NCBI GenBank assembly: GCA_014281115.1
Contig: JACONQ010000002.1
Coordinates: 372,001 to 436,000 of the forward strand
DNA: 64,000 bases
Direction of reading: 5' to 3'
Source: Laburnicola sp. R22_1
Lineage: Eukaryota > Ascomycota > Dothideomycetes > Pleosporales > Didymosphaeriaceae
Numbering within the stretch: the first letter of the stretch is position 1; each line of letters opens with the position of its first letter. Positions 22,600 through 34,190 of the stretch are shown here, piece after piece. A program made the translations under genes and the position numbers. Under the pieces are notes generated by a model. That model searched no databases and was not told the DNA's origin. It saw only the letters and a program-made list of their open reading frames with translations.

Positions 22600-23900
22600 G
22601 CCATATTATATTACGCTAGAAGCCCGCGCTAGCAGCCACTAAGCTTATTATAGTCCTAAAGATAGTAATGGCTATAATAGCAACACGCATACTAGCTATG
22701 CCTACACTTCACATTATGCTTATAAGAATACATTATAATATATAGTCTATATGGCTTAGGTCCTTACTAGTAAACTTATAGACACTATTGCAAACCTGGC
22801 CCTTATAATATACTTAATTAGTAAGAAGGATTATATTAGCGAGGAGTCTATAAAAGAATTGCTAGCATTATTCTCCTTAGCACCTTTATAAGTGTAGTCG
22901 CCTAAGGTAAAAGAGAAGATAAGGATTAATCCTTCTGCTAATAATAGAGATTTAGAAAAAGATTTTGTTACTAGAATTAAGGACGTATATCCTGCTAATA
23001 AGGACCTATAAGCCATTATAAAAGCGAAACTTAAGAAATAATATCGCATTCTATTATTACTTATATATAACAAGAAACTGCAAATTAAGCTTAGAGACTA
23101 CTAACTATAAGATAACTTGTTATATATAAAGGACAAGATATATATACTAAATAATAGATCTTTGCGTACTATAATTATTAAAGACTCTTATAATAAGTTA
23201 TGTATAGGCCACCCTAGTAAGCACGCTATATACCATAACCTAAGTTATTAGTTTTACTAGTCTTATATAACAACAGATATTGCATAGTATATATATAATT
23301 GTTTAATATGCTATCGCTCTAAGATTAATAAAGAAGATAAGTATGGACTTCTCTACCCATTACTAATCTCAGATTAATACTAGAAGAGCATATTAATTAA
23401 TTATATTACTAAACTGCCAGCCTGCAAAGATTACAGCCGCACCTACACTAGTATACTTATTACAGTTAATTACCTATCTAAGAAGAAGAAGTTTATTCCT
23501 ATTACTAATCTTAAAGTTATAATACTAGTCTGTGCGTTTATCGAGTATATATGGCGCAAGGAGGGATACTCTATACAAATTATTAGTAATTATAGCGCTT
23601 AGTTTGTCTTATATTTCTGGCGTCGTCTGTGCTAATAATTGGGTACCCAGCCCAAGATATTAACTTCCTATTATCTAGAGACTAATAACTAGACTAAGAT
23701 TGTTAATACCTAGGTAAAATAGTACCTACAAGCTTATATAAAGTATTAATAGAATAATTAGGCACTATTTCTACTAATAGCTAAGTTTGTTGCAAATAAT
23801 TAGATTAGCAACTCTATTAGTGTCGCCTTATTTATAGCAACTAAGGGCTACCTACTATAATCCTTAATCTACAAACTAGTCAAATTAACAACATTACTAT
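22600..23900 (+). pseudogene. Gypsy integrase relic
   Basis: The N-terminal zinc-binding HHCC module is visible near 23200-23330 (GHPSKHAIYHN ... NCLICYRSK). The catalytic core follows (LPACKDYSRTYTSILITVNYLSK; IISNYSAQFV near 23590, where the second catalytic Asp of the usual SDRG motif is lost). Many TAA/TAG stops. Confidence 0.75.
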
Positions 23901-24031
23901 CTGCCCCCACCCAAGCCAACTAGCGACGCGCCAACAAGTTTGTTACTAAGTTAGAGAATCTTTAATAGTTCTATTAAAATAATATAGCCTAGGCATAAGC
24001 GAAGCAGGCAGAATATGCGAATAAGGACTGC

Positions 24032-24560
24032 ATGCCTACTTCTAAGTTACGCGTTAGTAATAAAGTTATGTTAAACATAAGGTTTATTAAGACAACGCGT
24101 CCTAGCAAATTATTAGATATAAAACACTATGGACTATTCACTATTACACGCGTTATTAATAACTCTACATATAAAATAGACCTACTACTAAAAATGGAAC
24201 GCGTATATAATGTGTTCTACCCATAATTATTACACAAACAACTTAGCAACGCGCTACCTAAATAGTAATTAGAATCTAAGGGCCCTATTGATATTAACGT
24301 AGACAACACCTTAGATTACACAATTAAAGCTATACTAAACTATCGTATTAATAGTAATCTCTAAGACCCATACTATCGCAATAAGAAAGGTTTACTTTAG
24401 TATCTAGTTAAGTAGAAGGACTATCCTAAGAGTTCTAATAACCCGTTATAGGAATTATAGATGCTCCTTATTAATGCCCCAGAGGCAGTGGATTAGTTTC
24501 ATAGTAATAACCCACACAAACCGCCAAACACATTAAGTTTAAAGACCTAGCGGCCTAATA
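24032..24560 (+). pseudogene. Gypsy integrase C-terminus and chromodomain relic
   Basis: A 65-codon open stretch (24032-24226) holds the integrase C-terminal region (LRVSNKVMLN, KLLDIKHYGLFTITRVINN). It is followed after former Gln codons by a chromodomain: IKAILNYRINS, YLVK-KDYPKSSN with a Trp position now TAG, and a final helix ending near EAVDQFH. Chromodomains at this position target chromoviruses to heterochromatin. Confidence 0.75.
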
Positions 24561-24908
24561 AGAAGTGTTAATAAATAAGATTAGTGCTATATATATTGTT
24601 ACGTAGGTGCAACAAAAACGCTCTACTATATTATAAGTAACTAAGTTGTTTATCTTAGTAAAGTACTCTATTAGAGGAGGTTGCCTCTACGGCGTTAGTT
24701 AAAACAATCTGCTAAACTTAGTAACGCTGCTAGACATATTATAACAGCACTATTGCCAGCTGTAATAGTCCCTAACTAGCTGAGAATAGTCTATAATAAC
24801 GCGCAATGGCGTGCAATAGTTTAGGATGCACTATAATAGTGTAAGATAGTTAGGTTATATAATAGACACAAGCCTCGCCAGAGGTTAAGGCTATAGAGGG
24901 GAGGGTAG

Positions 24909-25101
24909 TATTATGGATCCATAGCGGCACCTGGCTCAGAACCCAAAATAACGTTAATCCGGCACTAGGCCCAATCTGGCCACTAGCGCGGTAGCACCCA
25001 TAAGGTGCTGCCCTTCTACCTACCTACTTGGTATAGCAGTATTTTATATACTAGAAATTAACTTACTTTTATCCTAACTATCGCGGGTCTAAACCCTTAT
25101 A
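24909..25101 (+). repeat. 3' LTR of the Gypsy element
   Basis: 193 bp, the same length as the 5' LTR. It begins TATTATGGATCC (both TG and CA of the start RIP-mutated) and ends CCCTTATA. The differences from the 5' LTR are mostly transitions. Palindrome at 24962-24989. Confidence 0.9.
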
Positions 25102-25432
25102 GTATTTAATAGTGCCGCTTCTATAGCTAACCTCTACTTTTCTAGTAATGGTTATATATACTAATATTCTAAGTTTTACTAATTTTAGCTAATTACTTAT
25201 TATAGTACTTTAATTTTTTTATTTAGCTATATTTAAAGTAGTTATTAATATTAAATTATTATGTTTATACTTTTTATATATTATTCTTTTAAATTACTAC
25301 TTTTTTAAAAATAATTAGTTTAATATTAACTATATGAATATTATAGTTAAAGTAAATATAATACTATTTTATTTAGTAGTAATAATAGCTATAAATATTG
25401 TTTATAAAGTAATATGCGCTTTTTTTATAATT

Positions 25433-25545
25433 ATCTTTTAATGCTCTTATTATTACTAAGTAAAAACACTCTACCTTTTTTATATTATTTAAGATAGAAG
25501 TCTTTATTATTTTAATTCTAGATAGTTAATTTAATAATATATAAA
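25433..25545 (-). repeat. family A terminus, reverse, RIP-mutated
   Basis: Recognisable by ATTACTAAGTA, TATTATTTAAGATAGAAGTC and TAGATAGTTAATTTAATAA. Confidence 0.55.
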
Positions 25546-25550
25546 GTAAT

Positions 25551-26199
25551 CTCTTCTAGGCAAGAGTATAAACTGCCTCTACTTTTTTAGTTTTTAAGTA
25601 ACTCTACTACGTTTAATTACTATGTTTTTATTACATTATAGCACCTATATAATATTATATAATATTATATATATGCTAAGCCCTAGGACTAGAGCGTGTT
25701 AAAGTTTTTCTAACGCCTCCTCTAGCTTCTAAGATAACCTATAATAACAACACTCTATCTACCCACCTACCTACTATATTACTAGATAATTAATATCTAT
25801 CTTTTAATCTTTCGCTATATTACTAGATAATTAACTACTTAGAATCCCTAAATATATACTTTACTACTACTATAATATATAATAAATTATGCGCGCGCTT
25901 TCTATTCCTAACACTAAATAGCACCCTAATACTTTATTAGCCGTGCTCTACCTATTACCTATAGAAATGTAATAGTATAAGCGCGTACTTATATGTGCCT
26001 AATATTTCTTATAACTATTTTATATAGATTTTACCGTAATTAACTACCTCTAGTATAAGGGGCCGATTTGCACGTGCTAATAAATAGTTTCTAACTTATC
26101 TTACTACTTTACCTTTTTTAATGCGTTATTAGCACACCTATAGCTTTCTCTTATAGCGTTGTATCACATACTAAAAGGTCTATAATATTTTTCTCCTAG
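25551..26199 (-). mobile_element. family B element, copy 2 (649 bp, internally shorter)
   Basis: Reverse orientation, bounded by a perfect 12-bp target duplication ATATAAAGTAAT (25539-25550 and 26200-26211). The ends are CTCTTCTAGGCAAGAG on the left and TTTTTCTCCTAG on the right. It is about half the length of the other copies but keeps both ends. Confidence 0.7.
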
Positions 26200-26211
26200 A
26201 TATAAAGTAAT

Positions 26212-28580
26212 ACTAAAGATCTTTATTATATAGAAATTTTAACTAAGATTAAGTGTATACTATATATAAAGAGAAGTAAAAAAGAGACACTAAAACCTAA
26301 TATCTAATATATAGTAGTAGTACTAAAATATATATAAAATAATAATAATTTTATAATTAATATTTTCTATAGTATTATTAATAATAGTAGTTAATAAATA
26401 GTCTAGTATATATATTATTAAATTATCTACCTAGGAGTAAAATAACAAAGACTTCTATCTTAAATAATAACAAAATAAGCAGAGTCCTATACTTAGTAAT
26501 TAAAAGAGTATAAAAAGGGTAAATTATATAGTCTAGTATAGGTAAGTTATATATTATTTCTTAACTAGTAAACTATTAGAAAGCTATAGTAAACTATAGA
26601 CTCTAGTATAGAGTTGCAACTATCAGAGTAGTATAGGTAATAGAATACTTAACTATAATTTAGTTATAATACTTGTAACCTACTAGCTATAGCGTAACTA
26701 TAAATATAAAGTATTACTTTATTTATATATAGTATAGAGTTATTAAAGATCTTTATTGTGTGAAGATTCTAACTAAGGTCGAGTTCGCACTATACATAGA
26801 GAGGAGTAAAATAGAAGGCACTAAAATCTAGTACCTAGTACACAGTGGTAGTGATAAAATATACACAAAATAATAATAATTCGTTATTAACTTTCTTTAT
26901 AGCAGCATCGTCGATAGTAGTTAAATAGTATAGAGTTATATTATTTATATAGTATTAATTATCTTTTTAATACCGCTTTTAATTATAAGCCTATATAGGT
27001 TAACACGCAGATCTTTTATTAATACCTTAAAACGCTTTTCTATATATATAATAGTAGAAGAAATAATTACTATTATTATAATTCTTTTACTAGAAACTTC
27101 TTAGTTATAAAAAAACAATATAGTATAGACTTAAGCTTAGTTAGAATCTTTATAAAATAAAAATCTTTAAAGTAGTACTTTATGTGGCGTTAATTAAATC
27201 TATCTAGGGGTAGGACAACAAAGGCTTTTATCTTAAATAATATAATAAAAAAAGCAGAGCCTTCTAATTAGTAATTAAAAAGAGTGAAAAAAAGGTAATT
27301 ATAAAAGAAAAGATAATACTTTATATTATTTTTTGGCGCGCCAAGCCCGCCAAGCTCGCTTGTAACGCGATAACCCCTTTTTATTAATATCTTAAAATGC
27401 TTTTCTGTGTATATAACAGTAGGAGGAATATCTGCTATTATTATAATATTTTTATTAGAAACCTCTTAGTCGTAAAAAAAACCATATTATTTTTAATTAC
27501 TAATTAGAAGACTCTATTTTTATTATATTATTTAAGATAAAAGTCTTTATTATTCTATTTTTAGATAAATTAATTCAATACTATATGTTATTAAATTAAC
27601 TACTTAGCGATAGAATAATAAAGACTTTATCTTAAATAATATAATAAAATAAGTAAAGCTTTTTACTTAGTAAGTAAAAAAGTATAAAAAATAATAATTA
27701 TAAAAAAGTGTATTTAAACTATTAAGTAAGCTTAGTAGTCTTAGTACGTATAGCTCTTATATATAAAGTTAATTTATAAAGAAAAGATTATATTTAGAGT
27801 TTTTAAAAAATAAAACTTTAGTATAGTAATACTATAAGCTATTTTTTCCCTACTATTCTAATTAATAAATTATTATAAATCTACTATTTAGATTATTGTA
27901 AATAATATAAGTTAATATATTAATAGGTATATACTATTACACTTATAAGTACACTATAAGTAATATATACTAGAGATTTTATTACTATATTACTATGTGG
28001 CGTTAATTCTACCTAGGGGTAGGACGACAAAGACTTTTATCTCAAATAACATGACAAAAAAAGCAGAGCCCTCTGCTTAGTAATTAAAAAGAGCGTGAAA
28101 ACGTGATTGGGCACAAAAAAAGATATTACTATATTAAGATTATTTTTAATAAAAATTTTACTATTTTTTTATCATCTACTATCTATTTAGGCATTAATAT
28201 TATTTCTAAAAAAGTGCTTATTACTACTAAAGCGTATACGCTATAGTTTTACACTACTATTACTAAAATAATTAAAATTAATACTATACAAGGTAATATT
28301 AGTAATACTTATTATAGTTAGTATTAATATTATATAGTATTAACTTAACTACCTAATAGTAAAAATAATAAAATCTTTTATTTTAAATAATATAATAAAA
28401 ATATGTGGCGTTAATTAAATCTACCTAGGGGTAGGATAACAAAGGCTTTTATCTTAAATAATATGACAAAAAAGTAGAGCCTCCTGCTTAGTAATTAAAA
28501 AGAGCATAAAAAAGGTAATTACAAAAATAAAAAATAAAAAATATTTTACTTAGAAAATATAAAGAGTATAAAAAGATAGA
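26212..28580. repeat. mosaic of family A termini and family C/B fragments
   Basis: Contains partial family C starts (near 26215-26400 and 26745-26930, TAAGGTCGAGTTCGCAC), and family A termini at about 26405-26520, 27182-27300, 27484-27590 (reverse), 27585-27680, 27994-28100 and 28403-28520. The 27182 and 27590 termini face each other about 400 bp apart, like a miniature inverted element. A second recurring unit with CTTAAAACGCTTTTCT occurs near 27025 and 27385. No coding frame. Confidence 0.55.
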
Positions 28581-28597
28581 TTGGCTTACTAAATATC

Positions 28598-28760
28598 TAT
28601 AAGGGTGCTAAGTATAAGCAGATTAAAAAGGTAAGATTCGAGCTAGGGTATGTACGTACGTACGTACGGAGTCTATATATAGGGCGCACTAGTAGTTAAA
28701 TTAGGCACTAGCGTCGGATTTTACAGAGATAGCCAGGTGGCCCCAGGTAGCCTAGTAACA
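28598..28760 (-). repeat. LTR (3' LTR on the minus strand) of the 2.2-kb element
   Basis: 163 bp. Contains a TACGTACGTACGTACG self-complementary run, a TATATATAG TATA-like box (minus strand), and the palindromic module seen in the Gypsy LTR. Its outer TG is now TA. Confidence 0.8.
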
Positions 28761-30627
28761 CTACCTTCTCCTCTATAAGGCTTTATTTTAAAGCTTTTAA
28801 CTTAACTAAGGTTGTCTAGTAATTATAGTAAATCTATATAAAGTTTAGTAAACTTTTTTTTAGCCTAGGTATTATAAAATAAGAAAAAGTTACGAAGTTA
28901 TAGGGGTGTGTATAGTAAGGCGTATATAGAGTGTTAACGAGTTACCTATTACAATATCTAATTTGTATAGAGATTGGCTATATAATAGATAGCGCCATAG
29001 GTAGTAAAGTACTAAGGAGTGCGTAACTAATTAGGGGGCCTATATACACTAAACACTGTAAATTACTATACAATACTGTAAAATAGTGTACTTTTAACGC
29101 GTTTTTTAACGTTCCTTTTAACGTCTCTTTTAACGCGTTTTTACGCGGTAATATTAGTAGTGTTAGCTTAGAGAGCTGAGAGAGCTGTAGTGTAAGCCTA
29201 GATATTAGATAGGTAGCTATCTATTAACTTATTTGTTTATATGGGGATTTAGCGGACAATAAATAGTATTTTGGATAATAGGCCACTACTTATTATAGTT
29301 AAAATAGTTAACTAAGTTGGCTAAGTTAATAGAGTGTATAAAGCTGGCTATAATATTAGAGTGCGTAGGGAAGGTTAGCGAGACTGCATAATATGTGTAT
29401 ATGCCTATAGATTTATTTAATTATATAAAGATTTGGCTGACGTTTAATAAAAACTTAGGCTAGGAGGTATCTAACAAAGCAAGCGACTTAGCGTTATTGT
29501 TAACAGGTACTAGGGCTCGCACGGGCTTAATATAAGTATTGTTGTCAGAGTTAGAGTTGTACGTAGCGGGGTACCTACTAGCGTAGAAGCGTGGAAGAGC
29601 TTAGAGAGCTTGGGTTATCTGGTTATATAGTAATTTAGCAGGTGGGAGATAATGCTAGCTCTAGATCTACTTTAGTTGCTTTGCTTAGCGTTAACTATAT
29701 TAGTAGAGCTTACGTTTAAAGTTATTAAACTTGTATAGTAGTAAAGGCTAGGCGGCAGCTTATAGCAAAGACATTAATTTATATAAGGATTTTGCTAGTA
29801 ATAAATACTAAACACGCCGCGTAAGGCTCTTAAGTTCCTTACCTAGGGCTCTTATAGGAAGGTTATTAGTAGAGCTAGTAAGCTAACAAAGTTAATGTAT
29901 AATGTCGGCTTTAACACTAATACTAAGTTTTACTAGTAAGGGTGAGCTCGAGTTAACAGAGTTAACGGAGCTGGCTAAGGGCTCGATTTTAATAACGGGC
30001 GAGCTAGTAATTAATAGAGGCCAAACGTTACTATTGTTTATATGTAATAGCTCTATTCTAGAGGGTAATCTATACAGATTGCGGTCTATAGTTTGCTCTT
30101 AGGTTGTTATGTTAGTTATTAAGTTAACCTAGTAAATGTTATATTTAATATAAAGTTGCTAGTTAAGCTAGCAAAGCTTATATTAACGGTGTTAACTATT
30201 AAGCTAGCGAAGCTTATAGGGCAAGTAAGTGCTTAGATTCTAGTAAGCCGCCTTATAAAGGTAAGTCTATTACTACTATAATAGCTGTTATAAAGTTGTA
30301 AACTTTATAATCGCTATAATAGTTACTTGCTTATAAAGTAAGCCACGCTTATATAGTTCTTTACTAAGGGCTTCGTGTGTTCGCGACCTATTAAACTAGA
30401 GTATACAATACCTATTAGTGGGTTACCCTCCTAGGAGTCTACTTTTAATAAGAGGTAGTGCTAGGGGGTAATATTATTAGCGTCTACGTTAAGTACGTTA
30501 CTATCTTACTCTTTGTATAAGGTAAGCCAGGCCTCCTTCTAGTTAACCTAGATAATTTGGCCTACTGGGCACCGCAGCTGTAGTGAGGTTATTAGCGGGT
30601 AATCCCCTATAAGGAGAGCTCGAATAG

Positions 30628-30790
30628 TGTAAGGGTGCTAAGTATAAGTAGGTTAAAAAGATAAGATTCGAGCTAGGGTATATACGTACGTACGTACGGA
30701 GTCTATATATAGGATGCGCTAGTGGCCAAATTGGGCACTAGCGTCGGATTTTACGGAGGTAGTCAGGTGGCCCCAGGTGGCCCGGTAACA
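30628..30790 (-). repeat. LTR (5' LTR on the minus strand) of the 2.2-kb element
   Basis: 163 bp and less mutated than its partner. The palindromic module at 30716-30743 is nearly the reverse complement of 17048-17075. Confidence 0.8.
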
Positions 30791-31100
30791 ATGTCTTTTT
30801 TAACCCTTTTTTTAGTTTAAGGTTAAAGTAGATTAAGATAGAAGATTATTATATACTACTATATATAGTACTTAATTCTAATTAAAGACTAACTTTAAAT
30901 ACGCTAATATAATAATAGTTTAAACTTACTTATACTCTACACTTTATAAGTTTCTAGCCCTAATATAAGATTTACTTATACTATATATAGCCTATCTAAA
31001 TTATTACTATTAGTATTAATATTAGTATTTAGAGCTATTAGTATTTAGAGCTATTAGTATTTATTTTATAATAGAAGTAAAGTGTTATAAAAATATTTTG
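30791..31100 (+). repeat. remainder of the family A copy split by the 2.2-kb LTR element
   Basis: Starts with the family A sequence TCTTTTTTAACCC and continues GGTTAAAGTAGATTAAGATA. Its first bases (TTGGCTTACTAAATATC) lie at 28581-28597 on the other side of the insertion. This gives the order of events: A first, LTR element later. Confidence 0.65.
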
Positions 31101-31284
31101 AAATAGTCTAACTAGAAAAGTGTTTATTACCTTTTAGAGAGTAGCTAGTGTAGTAGACTAAAAGTGTATATTTTTTTATCTTTATTTTATATTATTTTTT
31201 TAATAAGATAGTAGAATAGAAGTTTTTTAATAAGGGGATTAATACTCTTTTAGTACTTTTTAATTTTCCTAAGTATAGTAACTA

Positions 31285-31563
31285 TATCTCTCCTAGATAG
31301 GAGTATAAACTATCTCTACTTATTAGTTTTTAAGTGGCCCCACTATATTTAATTACTATGTTTTTTATTACGTTACTAGCGCCTATATAATATAATATTA
31401 TATATAAGCGCTAAGCCCTAGGACTAGAGCGCGTTAAAGTTTTTCTAATATCTTCCTCTAGCTTCTAAGATAACTAACCCTATAATAATAATACTCTAAC
31501 TTGCTTGCCTACGTACTATATTATTAGATAATAGATAACCTACTATACATACATATATATACT

Positions 31564-31596
<33 letters not shown>

Positions 31597-31765
31597 TAAT
31601 ATATAACAAATTATACGCGCGCTTTCTACTTCTAATACTAAATAGCATCCAAATTATACGCGCGCTTTCTACTTCTAATACTAAATAGCATCCTAATACT
31701 TTACTACCCTTACTCTACCTATTGCTTATAAAAGTTCTATAGTATAATTATATATTTATATATCT
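31285..31765 (-). repeat. family B fragment with CTA trinucleotide repeat
   Basis: Starts TCTCCTAGATAGGAGTATAAA (the family B end) and continues with the AGTTTTTAAGTGGCCCC and CGCTAAGCCCTAGG motifs. An internal (CTA)n run of about 12 units lies near 31563-31602, and a duplicated 50-bp stretch near 31609-31695. Confidence 0.6.
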
Positions 31766-31966
31766 TTTATACAAACTTTGACCCTATATAACTTTTTTTT
31801 CTACGTAGATAAAATTCTATAACTTATATATATTATGGTTTACTCTATAAGGACTATATAACCTAATTTCTATTATAGGTTTATTTATAAAAATAATAAT
31901 TATAAGGAAAAAGATAAAAATTAATTAAAATTAAACAATTAGATAGAACTAGTAAATAATATATAA

Positions 31967-33239
31967 CTAGTACTTAGTATACCATCCTGTAGCCTCTATA
32001 ACGTCATTATAACGCTTAGGCAAAGATAGTATACAATGATCTATAGCCTCCTGTGGAATTAAATCCCACTCCTCTTGTATAGCTCTTTTAAAGACTTCTA
32101 CACTAGATTTACTAGTGCCAAAGCCTAAAGAAGCCCTATTTCTTTTTCCTAGCCTATCTTTTAATAGACTCCAAACGTTTTCTATAGGATTTATGTCTGG
32201 TGAATAGGGTGGATGCCCAAAAACAAAGACTTTATTCCTAGAAAACCACCTTTTCATCTGTGGAGTTCCGTGGATCTTCGAATTATCCTGTTGAAATTTC
32301 CAGCCTAGTTATAATTAGTATAAAGAATAAGATTGTAAAAATATAATATATATATATATATATATTATATATATTAAAAGAAAAAGAAAAAAGAAGAAAA
32401 AGGGATACTTTACTTACCTCTTTTTAAAAGAGGTTTTAAGATAGGATTTAAACACTCCTGTATATATCTAATGTTATTAAAGGTCCTAGTTTTAATAGGG
32501 TCCCTTAAAAACACTAGTTTAGAACGTCCTCCTATCCAAATATAGCCCCAGACTGAGATAGAAATATCTCGCGCTTTCAGTGAATTAGTACTAGCTCAAA
32601 AAAAGAAAAGAAAAAAGTAAAATTGCCTAATTATAGAGAAAAGATGGCTCTATAATTCTAGAATTTAAAAGAAATTAATAACTTACTAGTTGTTCGGTTT
32701 TTGCGCTGTTCAGGCCCAATTTTCGATTTTCCCCTTTTTCTTATATATTCTTGCCTATTACCATGCCCCCTTTGGATAGTAGACTCGTCAGAAAATATAA
32801 CTTTAGCAAAGTTAATATTTTCTAGCTCCTTAACTATCTCTTTAGCTCAGAATTCTCTTCTTTTAGCTCTTTCTTTAGTTAAATAGGCCTTTTTCTTAGA
32901 GACGTTAAAAGAATAGTCTTCTCCTTTTAAAACTCTCTGTAACGTCCTCTTAGTAAAGCCAAAACTATTCTCTTCTAATAGCCTCTTATTTGTCTTCTTA
33001 GAACTTTTAGTTAAATTCCTATTAATAACTCTTTTCTCCTAGAAGTAACCTTAGTTACTCTCCCCTGTTTTACTCCTTTTAATAAGTTATCTCCTTATTT
33101 TTCTTATTAATACGTCTAATAGCAGTCTTAATAGATTGTAGAGGCTTATTAAGAGTAGTAGCAATAGTAGAATTAGAAGTATTTGCTTTTTTAAGTAAAG
33201 AAACTTGATTTTCGAGTTTTGACAATTTTGGCTCCATTC
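31967..33239 (-). pseudogene. Tc1-type DDE transposase, mostly open with a few lesions
   Basis: From the ATG at 33239 an N-terminal helix-turn-helix region (LKKANTSNSTIATTLNK) is followed by two frame changes or stops (about 33050-33130). A long open region then contains KRTLQRVLKGEDYSF, one TGA at a Trp position, and the first catalytic Asp in VIFSDES. Two putative introns fit: 32595-32686 and 32305-32417, both with GTAAGT donors. The last part has the second Asp (FQQDNSKIHG) and HPPYSPDINPIENVWSLL with the catalytic Glu 34 residues later, so DD34E. The last exon (31967-32304) is fully open. Whether the introns are real is inference, but they restore phase. Confidence 0.75.
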
Positions 33240-33305
33240 GAGGAAATACAAAAGGGAAAATTTACTAGACAAAAGATATTATATTATACTATAATTTTAG
33301 TAATA

Positions 33306-33343
33306 AATCACGTGATTTAATTAACTTTTAAAATCACGTGATT
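33306..33343. promoter_or_regulatory. two AATCACGTGATT palindromes upstream of the transposase
   Basis: Identical 12-bp palindromes at 33306-33317 and 33332-33343, each with the CACGTG core bound by bHLH factors. They lie 67-104 bp upstream of the transposase ATG, inside the element's end. CACGTG contains RIP-sensitive CA and TG, yet both are intact. Confidence 0.4.
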
Positions 33344-33399
33344 TTTTAACCTTAAATAATTTCTTAATTAAGTTATATAAGTACTCCGAAATTTGCTTA

Positions 33400-34178
33400 C
33401 TTAATCTACACTAGGCCTAGAATAGCTAGTAAAACCATTAGCCTAGTAGCATACTAAATAAAAAAGTCATAACGCCTTAAAAATTGACGTTTTAGAAACA
33501 CTAAGTTTAGAGATAGATACCTTAAGGACCCTGCTTAGTAAGCACGTAACTAGTACCTCATCTTAATCTCCTATATTTCGTCTTTAAAACCGTATACTTT
33601 TTATTTACATAGTATTAAAACTCACTTAGTTATATAACTTTTAAAAGGATATCTTTTTACTAGGCGCTTTTTTTGTGTCACCCTACTGTATATACTCCTA
33701 GCTTAGTAGGAGTATAGACTTAGAACTCTAAGGCTCTAAGGCAGTAGGCTAAGTAACTAGTAGAAGGGCGCTTAGCCCCTTATATTAAGTAAGCTAGTAA
33801 AGGCAGTGTTATATAAGTAGTATTTGTATTGCCTTAGGCTACTTTATATAGTTTACTAGTACTTATAGCTCTAGTATCTACTCTTAGCTTAATACTTTTT
33901 TCTTTTAGAACTACTATAAGCTCTCTGTTATACGCACAGCCTAACTCTAAAAAATAGTGTTCTTTCTATCCTTTAAAGTCTTCCTAGAATAACTCTAAGA
34001 AAGCTATCCCTTTCTAGTATAATATATAATACTTAGTAATAGTATATACTATATATAATTATATTTCTAACTAAAACGAATTATTTGCTATATTAATCTT
34101 ATCCCTCTAATGTATAGGTCTTATTCCCTTGCGTAGTATTTCCTCTAATATTTCTATTTCTTTAATATACTAATTATA
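33400..34178. other. AT-rich, unassigned
   Basis: RIP-mutated sequence with no motif I can assign. Confidence 0.4.
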
Positions 34179-34190
34179 TAGTCTAGTATA

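Larger units (their letters stand above)
16995..25101 (+). mobile_element. complete Gypsy/chromovirus LTR retrotransposon, RIP-inactivated
   Basis: 8,107 bp bounded by two 193-bp LTRs and a perfect 5-bp target duplication GTATT (16990-16994, 25102-25106). The order is LTR, gag with a degenerate CCHC knuckle, protease, reverse transcriptase, RNase H, HHCC integrase, chromodomain, polypurine tract AGAGGGGAGGGTAG (24895-24908), LTR. This is the Ty3/Gypsy order with a terminal chromodomain, so it is a chromovirus. Nearly all stops are TAA/TAG at places where Gln or Trp would be expected, which is the RIP signature (CpA to TpA on either strand). TGA stops are rare. No intact protein can be made. 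Confidence 0.9.
28598..30790 (-). mobile_element. 2.2-kb non-autonomous LTR element (LARD/TRIM-like), relative of the Gypsy element
   Basis: Two 163-bp direct repeats (28598-28760, 30628-30790) are flanked by ATATC (28593-28597) and ATGTC (30791-30795), a 5-bp target duplication with one transition. On the minus strand the LTR reads TGTTAC...CCTTACA. Immediately upstream of the 3' LTR lies a polypurine tract AGAGGAGAAGGTAG (28761-28774), which fixes minus-strand orientation. The interior (about 1.87 kb) has no recognisable gag or pol; the longest open stretch (29902-30102) is on the opposite strand. It is inserted in a family A copy. Confidence 0.8.
31770..33398 (-). mobile_element. Tc1/mariner-type (DD34E) transposon, lightly damaged
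   Basis: Element of about 1.6 kb carrying a transposase gene on the minus strand. Imperfect inverted ends are visible: left ACAAACTTTGACCC...TATATAACTT (from about 31771) and, on the minus strand from about 33398, GCAAATTTCGGAG...TATATAACTT. RIP damage is far lighter than in the neighbours, so it inserted late or escaped RIP. Exact termini and the TA duplication are not certain. Confidence 0.75.

Noticed and set aside
25433..28520. CRISPR-like array of spaced repeats
   Set aside because: Repeats are about 110 bp, in both orientations and irregularly spaced; they are transposon termini in a eukaryotic genome.
28606..28660. tRNA- or SINE-like Pol III boxes (GATTCGAGCTAGG resembles a B box) in the 163-bp repeat
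   Set aside because: The A-box match is poor, and the repeats are better explained as LTRs by the 5-bp duplication and polypurine tract.
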